Positions 6,854-13,981 are shown, numbered from the stretch's first letter. The stretch is DNA of 20,110 bases from Deltaproteobacteria bacterium (GCA_021157555.1 JAGGWL010000100.1:1-20110); one strand, 5' to 3'. The notes: generated by a model from the sequence alone, not told the origin. Translations and numbers: made by a program.

Positions 6854-7897
6854 ATGAGCAACCCTTTAACTTATGCGAGCGCAGGTGTTGATATTGATAA
6901 GGCGGATAAATTTATTGATATAATAAAAAAAATATCAAAGGAAACGCCGCGTTCAGGTGTAATGGGTGAAATAGGCGGATTTGGGGTGCTTTTTTCCCTT
7001 AATCTTACTAATCTCGAAAGACCTGTTCTTGTCAGTTCTACGGATGGAGTCGGGACAAAGCTAAAAATCGCCGACATGATGAATATACACAACACAATCG
7101 GCATAGATCTTGTTGCTATGTGTGTTAACGATGTAGCTGTACAAGGGGCCAAACCGCTTTTTTTTCTGGATTATCTTTCTATGGGAACGTTAAAAACCAG
7201 TACCGCCACTGAAATAATCAAAGGAATAGCAAAAGGATGTATAGAAGCAAACTGCGCCTTAATAGGCGGAGAAACAGCAGAAATGCCGGGGATGTATAAA
7301 AATAATGAATATGACCTGGCGGGATTTGTTGTAGGTATAGTCGATAACGACAAAATTATTGATGGTTCCGGAATTGCTGTTGGTCATAAACTTATCGGAA
7401 TTGCATCAAACGGCCTTCACAGCAATGGGTATTCTCTTGTTCGGAAAATATGTTTCGATCTTCTTAAAATGAAAATTGATACTTATGTGCCGGAATTAGG
7501 TAAAACAATCGGGGAAGAGCTCATTATCCCAACAAAAATATATTCAGAAATCATCCACAGTTTTATTAAGGATATACCTATCCATGGGCTTGCCCATATA
7601 ACAGGCGGAGGAATTGCGGAAAATGTCGTTCGCGTTCTTCCTGAAACATGTCAGGCAGTCATAAAAACTGACTCATGGGATGTGCCTCCTGTTTTCCATT
7701 TTCTTCAGGATGCCGGCAAAATATCAGACAAAGAGATGCTGCGTACATTTAATAACGGCCTTGGAATGGTGGGTGTTCTTCCTGCTGATAGTGCGCAGGA
7801 ACTTCTGGAGCGTTTAAATGCCATGGATGAGAAGGCCTTTTTGATAGGAGACATAGTAGAAAGAAAAGAAACAGACGATAAAATTATATGGATTTAG
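6854..7897 (+). CDS. purM: Phosphoribosylformylglycinamidine cyclo-ligase (AIR synthetase)
   Basis: PurM closes the imidazole ring of FGAM with ATP to give AIR, the fifth step of purine synthesis. The 347-residue protein shows the expected N-terminus (YASAGVDIDKAD), STDGVGTKLKIA at 62-73, the conserved MCVNDVAVQGAKPLFFLDY at 89-107, and GGETAEMPGMY at 138-148. HITGGGIAENVVRVLP lies in the C-terminal half. The length is typical. AGGAG sits 7 nt before the ATG. The usual partner purN is not adjacent; tsaD follows in the same direction after a 98-nt repeat-bearing spacer. Confidence 0.96.
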   Translation: MSNPLTYASAGVDIDKADKFIDIIKKISKETPRSGVMGEIGGFGVLFSLNLTNLERPVLVSSTDGVGTKLKIADMMNIHNTIGIDLVAMCVNDVAVQGAKPLFFLDYLSMGTLKTSTATEIIKGIAKGCIEANCALIGGETAEMPGMYKNNEYDLAGFVVGIVDNDKIIDGSGIAVGHKLIGIASNGLHSNGYSLVRKICFDLLKMKIDTYVPELGKTIGEELIIPTKIYSEIIHSFIKDIPIHGLAHITGGGIAENVVRVLPETCQAVIKTDSWDVPPVFHFLQDAGKISDKEMLRTFNNGLGMVGVLPADSAQELLERLNAMDEKAFLIGDIVERKETDDKIIWI

Positions 7898-7903
7898 AGT
7901 GGA

Positions 7904-7934
7904 GTTTTAAGTTTTAGGTGTTAGGTTTTAGGTT
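7904..7934 (+). repeat. Degenerate TTTTAGG direct repeats
   Basis: GTTTTAAGTTTTAGGTG followed by TTAGGTTTTAGGTT gives several near-identical TTTTAGGT units between purM and tsaD. It resembles low-complexity intergenic repeats and has no coding potential. Confidence 0.6.
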
Positions 7935-7995
7935 AAAAAAAGAAATAATCTCAATGGGTTAATTATATTGGGCGGGGTTTCTTTAGGAATTTTTT

Positions 7996-8997
7996 GTGAT
8001 AATACTCGGCATTGAAACATCCTGTGATGATACTGCTGCGTCCCTGGTTTCTGAAGGGACGGAAATTTTATCTTCAGTAGTCTCATCCCAGATCGAAGTG
8101 CATCATCCCTATGGCGGCATTGTTCCGGAACTTGCCTCGCGCAAACATATAGAAGCCATAGATTATGTTGTTAATGATGCTATCAAGAAATCCGGCATCA
8201 GCTTAAACCGGATAGATGCAGTGGCTGTTACGCAGGGGCCGGGACTGGTGGGCTCTCTGCTGGTTGGTTTTTGTTTTGCCAAAGGTTTCGCATATGCCCT
8301 TGATCGGCCATGTGTATGCGTAAATCATCTTGAAGGCCATATAAATTCAGTATTTCTTACCAGTGACCCACCACCCTTTCCTTTTGTTGCGCTGTTAGTT
8401 TCAGGCGGGCATACAAGCATATACCACGTTAAATCTTATACAGAATCCGATCTTATGGGACAAACACGCGATGATGCGGCTGGAGAGGCTTTTGACAAGG
8501 TCTCCAAAATGCTTGGTCTTGGGTATCCAGGAGGAATTGTAATAGACCGGCTCGCAAAAAAAGGAAACAGCCAAAGCATTCGATTTCCAAGATCATATCT
8601 TGATAAATCCAAATTTGATTTCAGCTTCAGCGGCATAAAAACATCAGTCAACCGATATATTCAGACTCATGGTGATATATCAAAAGAACAAATACCGGAT
8701 ATTGCGGCTAGTTTTCAGGAGGCTGTCATTGACGTACTGACCTATAAAATAATTACTGCAGCCAACAAAAAAAAATGCCGCCATATTGCCGTTGTAGGTG
8801 GTGTTGCTGCAAACAGCAGGCTGAGGGCAAGACTTTTAAAAGATGCTTCTGCTGAAGGTTTTCATGTCCATATCCCACCCATGGATCTTTGCGGTGACAA
8901 CGCAGCCATGATCGCCGCCACAGGTTACCACTACATGGTAAAAGGAATAACTTCGGATATCAATCAGGACGTATATTCAAGATCAAAAAATTCATAA
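7996..8997 (+). CDS. tsaD: tRNA N6-adenosine threonylcarbamoyltransferase
   Basis: TsaD (Kae1/YgjD) transfers the threonylcarbamoyl group to A37 of tRNAs that read ANN codons, working with TsaB and TsaE. The 333-residue protein shows GIETSCDDTAASLV at 5-18, the metal ligands in VNHLEGH (His111, His115), LLVSGGHTSIY at 133-143, RDDAAGEAFDKVSKMLGLGYPGG at 158-180, and the third ligand in LCGDNAAMIAATGY (Asp301). The start is GTG at 7996, with AGGAA 6 nt upstream; no ATG fits, since the conserved IIxGIETS strand starts at residue 2. The length is usual for the family. Confidence 0.96.
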   Translation: MIILGIETSCDDTAASLVSEGTEILSSVVSSQIEVHHPYGGIVPELASRKHIEAIDYVVNDAIKKSGISLNRIDAVAVTQGPGLVGSLLVGFCFAKGFAYALDRPCVCVNHLEGHINSVFLTSDPPPFPFVALLVSGGHTSIYHVKSYTESDLMGQTRDDAAGEAFDKVSKMLGLGYPGGIVIDRLAKKGNSQSIRFPRSYLDKSKFDFSFSGIKTSVNRYIQTHGDISKEQIPDIAASFQEAVIDVLTYKIITAANKKKCRHIAVVGGVAANSRLRARLLKDASAEGFHVHIPPMDLCGDNAAMIAATGYHYMVKGITSDINQDVYSRSKNS

Positions 8998-9035
8998 AAT
9001 AAAATGCATCCCGGACACTTTTAAAACCATAATGG

Positions 9036-9065
9036 AACACAGATGCACACAGATAAACACAGATA
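9036..9065. repeat. Triple ACACAGAT direct repeat
   Basis: Three ACACAGAT units with short spacers lie between tsaD and the transporter. It is the reverse complement of the TCTGTGT repeat at 3464-3494. It is followed at about 9083-9116 by GTAGGGGCACAA...TTGTGTGC, another short inverted-repeat type. Confidence 0.7.
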
Positions 9066-9143
9066 GTGCCTGAATAAAAACTGTAGGGGCACAATATTTT
9101 GTGTGCATATTCCCCGTTCCTAAAAAATAAAAAGGGAGTTATT

Positions 9144-10646
9144 TTGCAAAAAACAGGACTTTTTCTTGGCCCTTTATGTTTTTTCTGTTTAATTTTTATG
9201 GATCTGGAACCTGGAAATCCGGTTGTTACACGTATGGCAGCCGTGGCAGCATTAATGGCTGTTTTTTGGATTACCGAAGCCCTCCCACTTTTTGCAACAG
9301 CGTTATTACCTCTTGTTCTTTACCCTTTGTTAGGAATAATGAAGGGAAAGGCTATTGCACCGGTTTATTTCAACAGCACTATTTTTCTTTTTATAGGCGG
9401 TTTTATGATCGCTTTAACAATGGAAAAATGGAATTTGCATAAACGTATTGCTCTATGGATAATCAGACTTATCGGAGGAAGTCCGGCCATGATTGTTTTA
9501 GGTTTTATGGTTGCTTCCGCTTTTCTTTCCATGTGGATATCAAATACCGCCACTGCCGTTATGATGGTTCCGATGGGGCTTGCAATAATATTAAAAATGG
9601 AAGAAGAGTTTGGCAAAAAAGATACCAGAAAGTTTTCTGTATCGCTTATGCTGGGTATAGCATATGCCTGTTCAATAGGAGGAATTGCAACTCTTGTTGG
9701 GACTCCCCCGAATTTGTCTTTTGTTCGAATATTTGAAATTATTTTTCCTCTTGCTGAACCTGTCTCATTTGGGCAATGGATGCTCATGGGAGTCCCTCTT
9801 ATGCTGATAATGGGATTTTTTATATGGATAATGCTTACTAAAATTTTTTTTCGTCCTCCTATACATATAAAAGCAGATAGAGAGATTGTTAATAAAGAAT
9901 ATAAAGCTCTGGGCCCCGTTAGTTTTGAAGAAAAGGCTGTTTTTACAGTATTTATTGCCACGGCTTTTCTCTGGATTTTCAAAAAAAAACTTGAAATAGG
10001 TTTTATAACTATCCCTGGCTGGTCTGATTTTTTACCCTGGCCAGGATTTATTGATGATGGCACCGTTGCCATGTTCATGGCAATGCTTCTGTTTTTTATT
10101 CCGGTAAAAAACAAAACTTCAAAGGAATCGACTATTATGGGCGCTGAAGTAATTACTCGCCTTCCATGGAACATTGTTATTCTTTTTGGAGGAGGTTTTG
10201 CTTTGGCAAAAGGTTTTCAGGCAACCGGACTTTCAGTTCTAATAGGGGAAAAATTCCAATGGCTTTCAGAAACCCCTACACTAATAATGATACCTTTAAT
10301 ATGCGGAAGCATAACATTTTTAACGGAATTAACATCAAATACAGCCACAACGGAGATGATTCTTCCTGTTCTTGCCTCTGTTGCCTGCGCAATGAAGACT
10401 AACCCTCTTATCCTCATGATTCCGGCAACTCTTTCCGCATCCTGCGCCTTTATGATGCCGGTAGCAACGCCTCCCAATGCTATTATATTCGGCAGCGGGC
10501 GAGTTAAAATTGCCGAAATGGCCTTAATAGGATTTTTTATAAATATCCTGGGAATCATAATGATAACAGCAATATTCTATCTGTTGGGAAGTTATGTATT
10601 TTCTATTGATTTTTCTCTCTTTCCAGAATGGGCACAAATGAAGTGA
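9144..10646 (+). CDS. DASS/SLC13-family anion (dicarboxylate or sulfate) : sodium symporter
   Basis: A polytopic membrane protein of about 500 residues belonging to the divalent anion:sodium symporter family (CitT/SdcS/SLC13). Both halves carry the paired SNT signature: FLSMWISNTATAVMMVPMGL in the N-terminal half and FLTELTSNTATTEMILPVLA in the C-terminal half. These build the substrate and sodium sites. ASCAFMMPVATPPNAIIFG near the end is also a family hallmark. Many hydrophobic segments alternate with short loops (11 or more membrane helices estimated). An upstream in-frame TTG at 9099 gives 15 more residues, but it lies inside a repeat and has no ribosome site; the TTG at 9144 has GGGAG 5 nt upstream and is preferred. 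It is preceded by tsaD and has no operon partner. The substrate (succinate, malate, citrate, sulfate) is not decidable here. Confidence 0.88.
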   Translation: MQKTGLFLGPLCFFCLIFMDLEPGNPVVTRMAAVAALMAVFWITEALPLFATALLPLVLYPLLGIMKGKAIAPVYFNSTIFLFIGGFMIALTMEKWNLHKRIALWIIRLIGGSPAMIVLGFMVASAFLSMWISNTATAVMMVPMGLAIILKMEEEFGKKDTRKFSVSLMLGIAYACSIGGIATLVGTPPNLSFVRIFEIIFPLAEPVSFGQWMLMGVPLMLIMGFFIWIMLTKIFFRPPIHIKADREIVNKEYKALGPVSFEEKAVFTVFIATAFLWIFKKKLEIGFITIPGWSDFLPWPGFIDDGTVAMFMAMLLFFIPVKNKTSKESTIMGAEVITRLPWNIVILFGGGFALAKGFQATGLSVLIGEKFQWLSETPTLIMIPLICGSITFLTELTSNTATTEMILPVLASVACAMKTNPLILMIPATLSASCAFMMPVATPPNAIIFGSGRVKIAEMALIGFFINILGIIMITAIFYLLGSYVFSIDFSLFPEWAQMK

Positions 10647-10660
10647 GTTTTTTATGAAAG

Positions 10661-10915
10661 GGAATAAGCGGACGTCTATGTTATTATGCATTTCTATGTA
10701 ATAAGCTCAAACGGACACAAAATCATGTTAATCCCTTAATCCTGAAAATCATGGTTCAGACAGTATATGCTGCTAAATAATAAAAAAAGCTCCCGGTCTG
10801 TTTTCGGGTTAAGGGCTTTCGGATTTATTGTTTATGTTTTGTTAGATGTTTTTAGGAGATGTATTATCTATTTCTCAATGTAAAGCATAAAATCATAGAC
10901 GTCCCTATTCTCCGC
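10661..10915. mobile_element. MITE-like element with inverted ends, no coding capacity
   Basis: The left end GACGTCTATGTTATTATGC (10671-10689) is matched in reverse complement by GACGTCTATGATTTTATGC at 10902-10884 (17 of 19 identical). The outer flanks also agree loosely (GGGAATA against GAGAATA). The interval of about 250 bp holds the duplicated block (10711-10827) and no reading frame. The same end sequence recurs at 12782 and 13982. The spacer 10647-11009 otherwise holds the promoter of the toxin-antitoxin pair. Confidence 0.5.
10711..10827. repeat. 117-bp duplicated intergenic block, copy A
   Basis: It starts with ACGGACACAAAATCATGTTA and ends CTTTCGGATT, and is nearly identical to 14151-14263 apart from point changes and a 1-nt gap. 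It contains AATCATG/AATCCTG short repeats and ends with a hairpin of the form AGCTCCCGGTCT...GGGCT. In this copy the hairpin has mismatches. It may act as a terminator after the transporter gene, but there is no long T run. Confidence 0.8.
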
Positions 10916-10944
10916 CTTTGTCCGTTAGCGTGCTTAAAAATAAA

Positions 10945-10972
10945 TTGACAATTCCTACCCAACGAATATACG
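10945..10972 (+). promoter_or_regulatory. Candidate sigma-70 promoter of the toxin-antitoxin pair
   Basis: TTGACA (10945-10950) is followed 16 bp later by TATACG (10967-10972), 38 bp before the toxin ATG. The -10 region lies inside AACGAATATACGTT (arms AACG/CGTT, 10961-10974), followed by the palindrome CATATATG (10976-10983). Autoregulated toxin-antitoxin operons often have palindromic operators at this place, so this is a plausible operator. Confidence 0.5.
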
Positions 10973-11009
10973 TTGCATATATGAAATATAACTAATAGAG
11001 ATTGCCAGT

Positions 11010-11267
11010 ATGATAGTTTGGGATAATGAGAAAAATCAAAAATTACAAATTGAGAGAGATATTTCTTTCGACCAAATATCTGAAATAATTTTAAAAAAAG
11101 AATATCTTGATATTTTAGATAATCCATCAAGGCCAAACCAACAAATATTCGTTGTAAAGCTAAACGATTACATCTATTCTGTTCCATTCATAATTGACGA
11201 CCAATTAAACATTATTTTGAAAACAGCATATCCCAGCCGGAAACTTAACAAGAAATACACAGGGTGA
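11010..11267 (+). CDS. BrnT-like toxin of a type II toxin-antitoxin pair
   Basis: A small 85-residue protein starting MIVWDNEKNQKLQIERDISF and ending KTAYPSRKLNKKYTG. The IxWDxxKNxxLxxERxISFxxI start, the central NPSRPNQQIFVV and the VPFIIDD...ILKTAYPSRK end resemble the BrnT/RelE-like small toxins (ribonucleases) found upstream of CopG/BrnA-like antitoxins. It has no signal peptide or membrane helix. The second gene begins 4 nt after its stop, with the toxin-first order of brnTA and higBA loci. The ribosome site is weak (AGAGATTGCC). Family placement is from the N- and C-terminal patterns and the context, not from a search. Confidence 0.72.
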   Translation: MIVWDNEKNQKLQIERDISFDQISEIILKKEYLDILDNPSRPNQQIFVVKLNDYIYSVPFIIDDQLNIILKTAYPSRKLNKKYTG

Positions 11268-11271
11268 AATT

Positions 11272-11568
11272 ATGAAACAAAAATTAGATAACTACGAAAA
11301 GGAAATCGAACAGAATATCTCTCAATTCAGACCTGTCAGTGATCAAAAAAAAGAATTGATTGAAGGCATTATTGACAAAGCTAATGTTAAAAAAAGCATA
11401 AGTTTACGGCTCAGAGCAAATGATCTTGAACTACTTAAGCACAGGGCTGATTCTGAAGGATTACCTTACCAAACATTGTTATCAAGCGTAATCCACAAAT
11501 TTGTTTCAGACCAACTGGTGGACAAAAGAAGTATCCTAAAAAGTCTGGAAATTCTAAAAGCATCATAA
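11272..11568 (+). CDS. BrnA/CopG-like ribbon-helix-helix antitoxin
   Basis: A 98-residue protein. The N-terminal half is charged and probably flexible, with helices (MKQKLDNYEKEIEQNISQF) that would contact the toxin. The C-terminal half KKSISLRLRANDLELLKHRA followed by DSEGLPYQTLLSSVIHKFV is the pattern of CopG/BrnA-type antitoxins: a beta strand (SISLRL), then two helices joined by GLPYQTL. Its strand would bind the operator in the major groove as a dimer. The start ATG at 11272 overlaps nothing and follows the toxin stop by 4 nt; GGTGAA at 11262-11267 gives a modest ribosome site. Together the pair forms a likely autoregulated module for plasmid- or island-type maintenance or stress response. 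Confidence 0.75.
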   Translation: MKQKLDNYEKEIEQNISQFRPVSDQKKELIEGIIDKANVKKSISLRLRANDLELLKHRADSEGLPYQTLLSSVIHKFVSDQLVDKRSILKSLEILKAS

Positions 11569-11619
11569 TGTATGGCTACCAACGTAAGGCGGGACACCTT
11601 GAAATATCAAAGAGTTAGA

Positions 11620-11648
11620 GTGTAGGGTGGGCAATGCCCACCCTACAC
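11620..11648. repeat. Perfect 14-bp-arm palindrome GTGTAGGGTGGGCA-A-TGCCCACCCTACAC
   Basis: Perfect inverted repeat with a single central base, in the 160-bp spacer between the antitoxin and the AI-2E family gene. It is flanked further out by GGGACA (11591-11596) and TGTCCC (11652-11657), so it may be a small element with nested inverted repeats. It lacks a T run, so a terminator role for the toxin-antitoxin operon is possible but not supported. Confidence 0.85.
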
Positions 11649-11728
11649 ATTGTCCCACTTTAAGTTTATAGTCGTCAAAATTAACACCGCCGCTAAATTC
11701 AATAACCCGGCAGCGTGAAAGGGTTTTA

Positions 11729-12781
11729 ATGGGAAAAATCAATGTTCAGGAGATGAAAGCATCTCAAATCATAATTACCATAGCGGCTCTTGTTGTTGTG
11801 GTAGCAGGCATGCGTGCTTCCCAAGTCATCCTTGTCCCGTTTCTTCTTGCGATATTTATTTCCATCATTAGTGCTACGCCGCTATTCTGGCTTCAGCGCA
11901 AAGGCATTTCAACCTGGCCGGCTCTTATAACTGTAATTTTTGGAGTTTTGTTAGTAGGATTTTTAATGGCCTGGCTGGTGGGATCATCCGTAAAAGATTT
12001 TTCAAATAACCTTCCGGTTTATGAAGAAAAGCTTAAATTGCAAGCCGCTGGAATCATAGCATGGATCGGAAAATTTGGAATAGATGTTTCAGATCTTGAA
12101 ATAACAGAAATATTTAATCCAGGTGCTGCCATGAAACTGGTTGGAACAATATTAAACAGCCTGGGCAATTTATTGACAAACGGCTTTTTGATTTTGATGA
12201 CAGCAATTTTTATGCTTCTCGAAGCAACCAGCATTCCCGCAAAATTGAGAATGATATTGGGTGAGCATGAATCCTCTATGGAACCTTTTGACAAATTTAT
12301 AAACAATGTTAAAAATTATATGGCTATCAAAACATTGATTAGTCTTTTTAGCGGCACCCTTGTGGCCTTTTTTGTCTTCAGTATGGGATTGGATTATCCG
12401 TTATTGTGGGGTATGCTGGCTTTTGCGCTGAATTATGTTCCAAATATAAGCTCCATTATTGCCGCCGTGCCAGCCATATTGCTGGCTGTCATTCAAATCG
12501 GGATTGTAAAAGCGATAATCATTGCAGCAGGATATGCAGCTATAAACCTGGTAATGGGAAATGTAATTGAACCTCGATTTATGGGCAGGAGCTTAGGCCT
12601 TTCTACAATGATTGTATTCCTTTCCCTTTTATTCTGGGGATGGGTTCTAGGCCCTGTCGGCATGCTGCTCTCCGTACCGTTAACTATTACTGCAAAAATT
12701 GCTTTAGACAGCAGGGAAGAATCACGCTGGATAGCCATTTTACTTGGACCGGAAGTTATTAGGAATAAAAGCAGGAAATAA
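11729..12781 (+). CDS. AI-2E / PerM-family membrane transporter
   Basis: A 350-residue membrane protein of the AI-2E exporter-like family (PF01594; members include TqsA, PerM and sodium/proton antiporters). Hydrophobic segments are visible at about 12-28, 30-50, 63-84, 150-165, 203-220, 225-256, 258-278 and 293-322. The hallmark NYVPNISS lies at 235-242 (family pattern NYVPNIGS), and GNVIEPRFMGRSLGLS at 277-292 is another strongly conserved segment. A soluble stretch at 86-145 is typical. The start ATG 11729 has AAAGGG 6 nt upstream. No neighbouring partner genes suggest a substrate; AI-2 transport should not be assumed. Confidence 0.9.
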   Translation: MGKINVQEMKASQIIITIAALVVVVAGMRASQVILVPFLLAIFISIISATPLFWLQRKGISTWPALITVIFGVLLVGFLMAWLVGSSVKDFSNNLPVYEEKLKLQAAGIIAWIGKFGIDVSDLEITEIFNPGAAMKLVGTILNSLGNLLTNGFLILMTAIFMLLEATSIPAKLRMILGEHESSMEPFDKFINNVKNYMAIKTLISLFSGTLVAFFVFSMGLDYPLLWGMLAFALNYVPNISSIIAAVPAILLAVIQIGIVKAIIIAAGYAAINLVMGNVIEPRFMGRSLGLSTMIVFLSLLFWGWVLGPVGMLLSVPLTITAKIALDSREESRWIAILLGPEVIRNKSRK

Positions 12782-12906
12782 GGGAACATCTATGATTTTA
12801 TGCTTTTATTGAGGATTGCATATGATAGAAACTGATTATACCACGAAAAGCAAAAACAGATGCGCCAGGCGCCTTACATCATGTGATTATCAAGGATGTC
12901 TCCTTT
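12782..12906 (+). pseudogene. Decayed remnant of a REP-associated tyrosine transposase (RAYT / Y1_Tnp)
   Basis: From 12841 one frame reads PRKAKTDAPGALHHVI, the characteristic N-terminus of RAYT proteins (usual start MPRKARIDAPGALHHI). The expected ATG is ATA (12838-12840) and the similarity stops after about 20 codons (12897), so only a fragment of the gene remains. The segment is bounded by AAGGGAACATCTATG (12780-12794) and, on the other strand, AAGGAGACATCCTTG (12905-12891), 11 of 15 identical, as if a transposase element had been internally deleted. The remaining spacer to the PEP-CTERM gene holds the regulatory sites listed separately. Confidence 0.65.
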
Positions 12907-12990
12907 ACCACACTCATTAAACTGTAAATTATTCCGACACTATTTTTGAAGGTTTTTCCCGCCGAATTTTTCATTTTTCGCGGATAATTA

Positions 12991-13011
12991 CTGTAATCTA
13001 CAGCAATTACA
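12991..13011. promoter_or_regulatory. Inverted repeat CTGTAAT...ATTACAG upstream of the PEP-CTERM gene
   Basis: CTGTAAT (12991-12997) and ATTACAG (13005-13011) are separated by 8 nt and lie about 150 bp upstream of the sigma-54-like promoter. It may be a second activator site; it is less striking than the one at 13037. Confidence 0.3.
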
Positions 13012-13036
13012 GGTTATTAGGCGTTTATATAGCAAA

Positions 13037-13057
13037 AAAGTCATGGTTTATGACTTT
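13037..13057. promoter_or_regulatory. Candidate upstream activator site for the sigma-54 promoter
   Basis: AAAGTCAT (13037-13044) and ATGACTTT (13050-13057) are perfect 8-bp arms with a 5-nt spacer, about 90-105 bp upstream of the -24 element. This is the usual position for binding sites of sigma-54 activators such as PrsR of exosortase systems. That it is bound by PrsR is a guess. Confidence 0.4.
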
Positions 13058-13143
13058 CTAAAACTGTCGAATTTTTTTACAATAGTCGAGCCGAAGGCTG
13101 GCTGAAAATTAAAAAGATGTTGAATTTCAAGTGGTTAAATGAA

Positions 13144-13160
13144 TGGCATGATAGTTGCTT
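13144..13160 (+). promoter_or_regulatory. Sigma-54 (RpoN) -24/-12 promoter
   Basis: TGGCATGATAGTTGCTT matches the consensus TGGCACGNNNNTTGCW with a single change. The GG and GC pairs are 12 nt apart, as required. Transcription would start near 13170, leaving a leader of about 54 nt with GAGGT 9 nt before the ATG at 13224. Confidence 0.75.
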
Positions 13161-13223
13161 TATAAATGTTAGGTAAAAAAGGAATGTATTTAATCTAATT
13201 AATCCTGACGAGGTATATAAAAA

Positions 13224-13820
13224 ATGAAAATGAAAAAATTTTTAATGTTTTTATGCGCGGTGATGCTGGTTTTTGGGATGGTGGGAACGGCGAGTGCTAT
13301 TTCTTTTACTGATACACAAACCTTGAATGTAACTATCGGTGAAGGCCCCATTGCTCAACTATGGTGGGGTGATAGCTACACTTACTCCCATGCAACTCCT
13401 GCCGATTTTGAAGTTCCGTGGGATGTAGTCAACAGTGCAACACTTAAAATTTCAGGCTATTGGATTGATGATAACAATGATACTGTGGCAATTAGTGGCT
13501 CCGTAGTTGGGACATTAACATCTGGTGGTAGTTATTCTTGGTCTTCATGGCAATGGCTATCATGGGACACCCCTTCAATTTCATTTTTCGATATTGCATC
13601 AACTTTTTCCTCATGGACTACTGGAGAACCCTTTGACGTGACCATTATAGCTGATGGTTATTGTTTCGACGGAATTATTCAAATAGCCTCTTCAATTTTT
13701 ACTTTAGACTATGACAATGCCTCTGCCCCTGTCCCAGAACCATCCACAATCCTGCTAATGGGCGTTGGCCTTCTTGGCCTGGTAGGTTTTAGCCGCAAGC
13801 GTCTCAACAAAAAGAGCTAA
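13224..13820 (+). CDS. PEP-CTERM sorting domain protein (exosortase substrate)
   Basis: A secreted 198-residue protein. Residues 1-25 are a Sec signal peptide (MKMKKF, hydrophobic core LMFLCAVMLVFGMVG, cleavage after TASA). The mature part (26-165) is acidic, rich in Ser, Thr and Trp (for example SYSWSSWQWLSWD), with alternating short hydrophobic stretches that suggest a beta-sandwich; it has one cysteine (Cys147). The C-terminus is a full PEP-CTERM signal: VPEPS at 170-174, a hydrophobic helix ILLMGVGLLGLVGF, then RKRLNKK. In this system exosortase removes the tail and the protein goes to the cell surface or the exopolysaccharide matrix. No exosortase is in the window. The gene has its own sigma-54-like promoter and terminator. 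The function of the mature domain is unknown. Confidence 0.93.
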   Translation: MKMKKFLMFLCAVMLVFGMVGTASAISFTDTQTLNVTIGEGPIAQLWWGDSYTYSHATPADFEVPWDVVNSATLKISGYWIDDNNDTVAISGSVVGTLTSGGSYSWSSWQWLSWDTPSISFFDIASTFSSWTTGEPFDVTIIADGYCFDGIIQIASSIFTLDYDNASAPVPEPSTILLMGVGLLGLVGFSRKRLNKKS

Positions 13821-13860
13821 ACAGGTTTTAACAGCATTATAAATTCAGATATAATTTTAC

Positions 13861-13899
13861 AAAAATCCCCCGAGGTTCTCACCCAGGGGGATTTTTTTT
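13861..13899 (+). terminator. Intrinsic terminator after the PEP-CTERM gene
   Basis: The stem AAAAATCCCCC (13861-13871) pairs with GGGGGATTTTT (13886-13896) and is followed by further T (8 T in all). It starts 40 nt after the stop codon. The A run on the other side would let it serve the opposite strand as well. Confidence 0.9.
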
Positions 13900-13908
13900 A
13901 TCCCATCT

Positions 13909-13942
13909 TGTCTTTGTCCGTCTGTGTTAGTCTGTGGCTAAA
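13909..13942. repeat. Loose TCTGTGT repeat, third copy of the family
   Basis: TTTGTCCGTCTGTGTTAGTCTGTGG just downstream of the terminator resembles the triple TCTGTGT repeat at 3464-3494 with more changes. Confidence 0.5.
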
Positions 13943-13981
13943 TCAAATTGTAAAATTATCCGACACCTTCAGGGTGGATAA

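Noticed and set aside
9099..9143. Extended N-terminus of the transporter
   Set aside because: The TTG lies within a repeat without a ribosome site; the TTG at 9144 has a good one.
9365..10174. Long minus-strand frame (269 codons) opposite the transporter
   Set aside because: It is antisense to a clear DASS transporter; hydrophobic genes with low stop density on the other strand commonly give such shadows.
10784..10827. Strong intrinsic terminator after the transporter gene
   Set aside because: The stem has mismatches in this copy and no T run follows; described as part of the repeated block instead.
10864..11187. Minus-strand frame of 107 codons near the toxin gene
   Set aside because: It overlaps the toxin gene in antisense and an element end; no family features.
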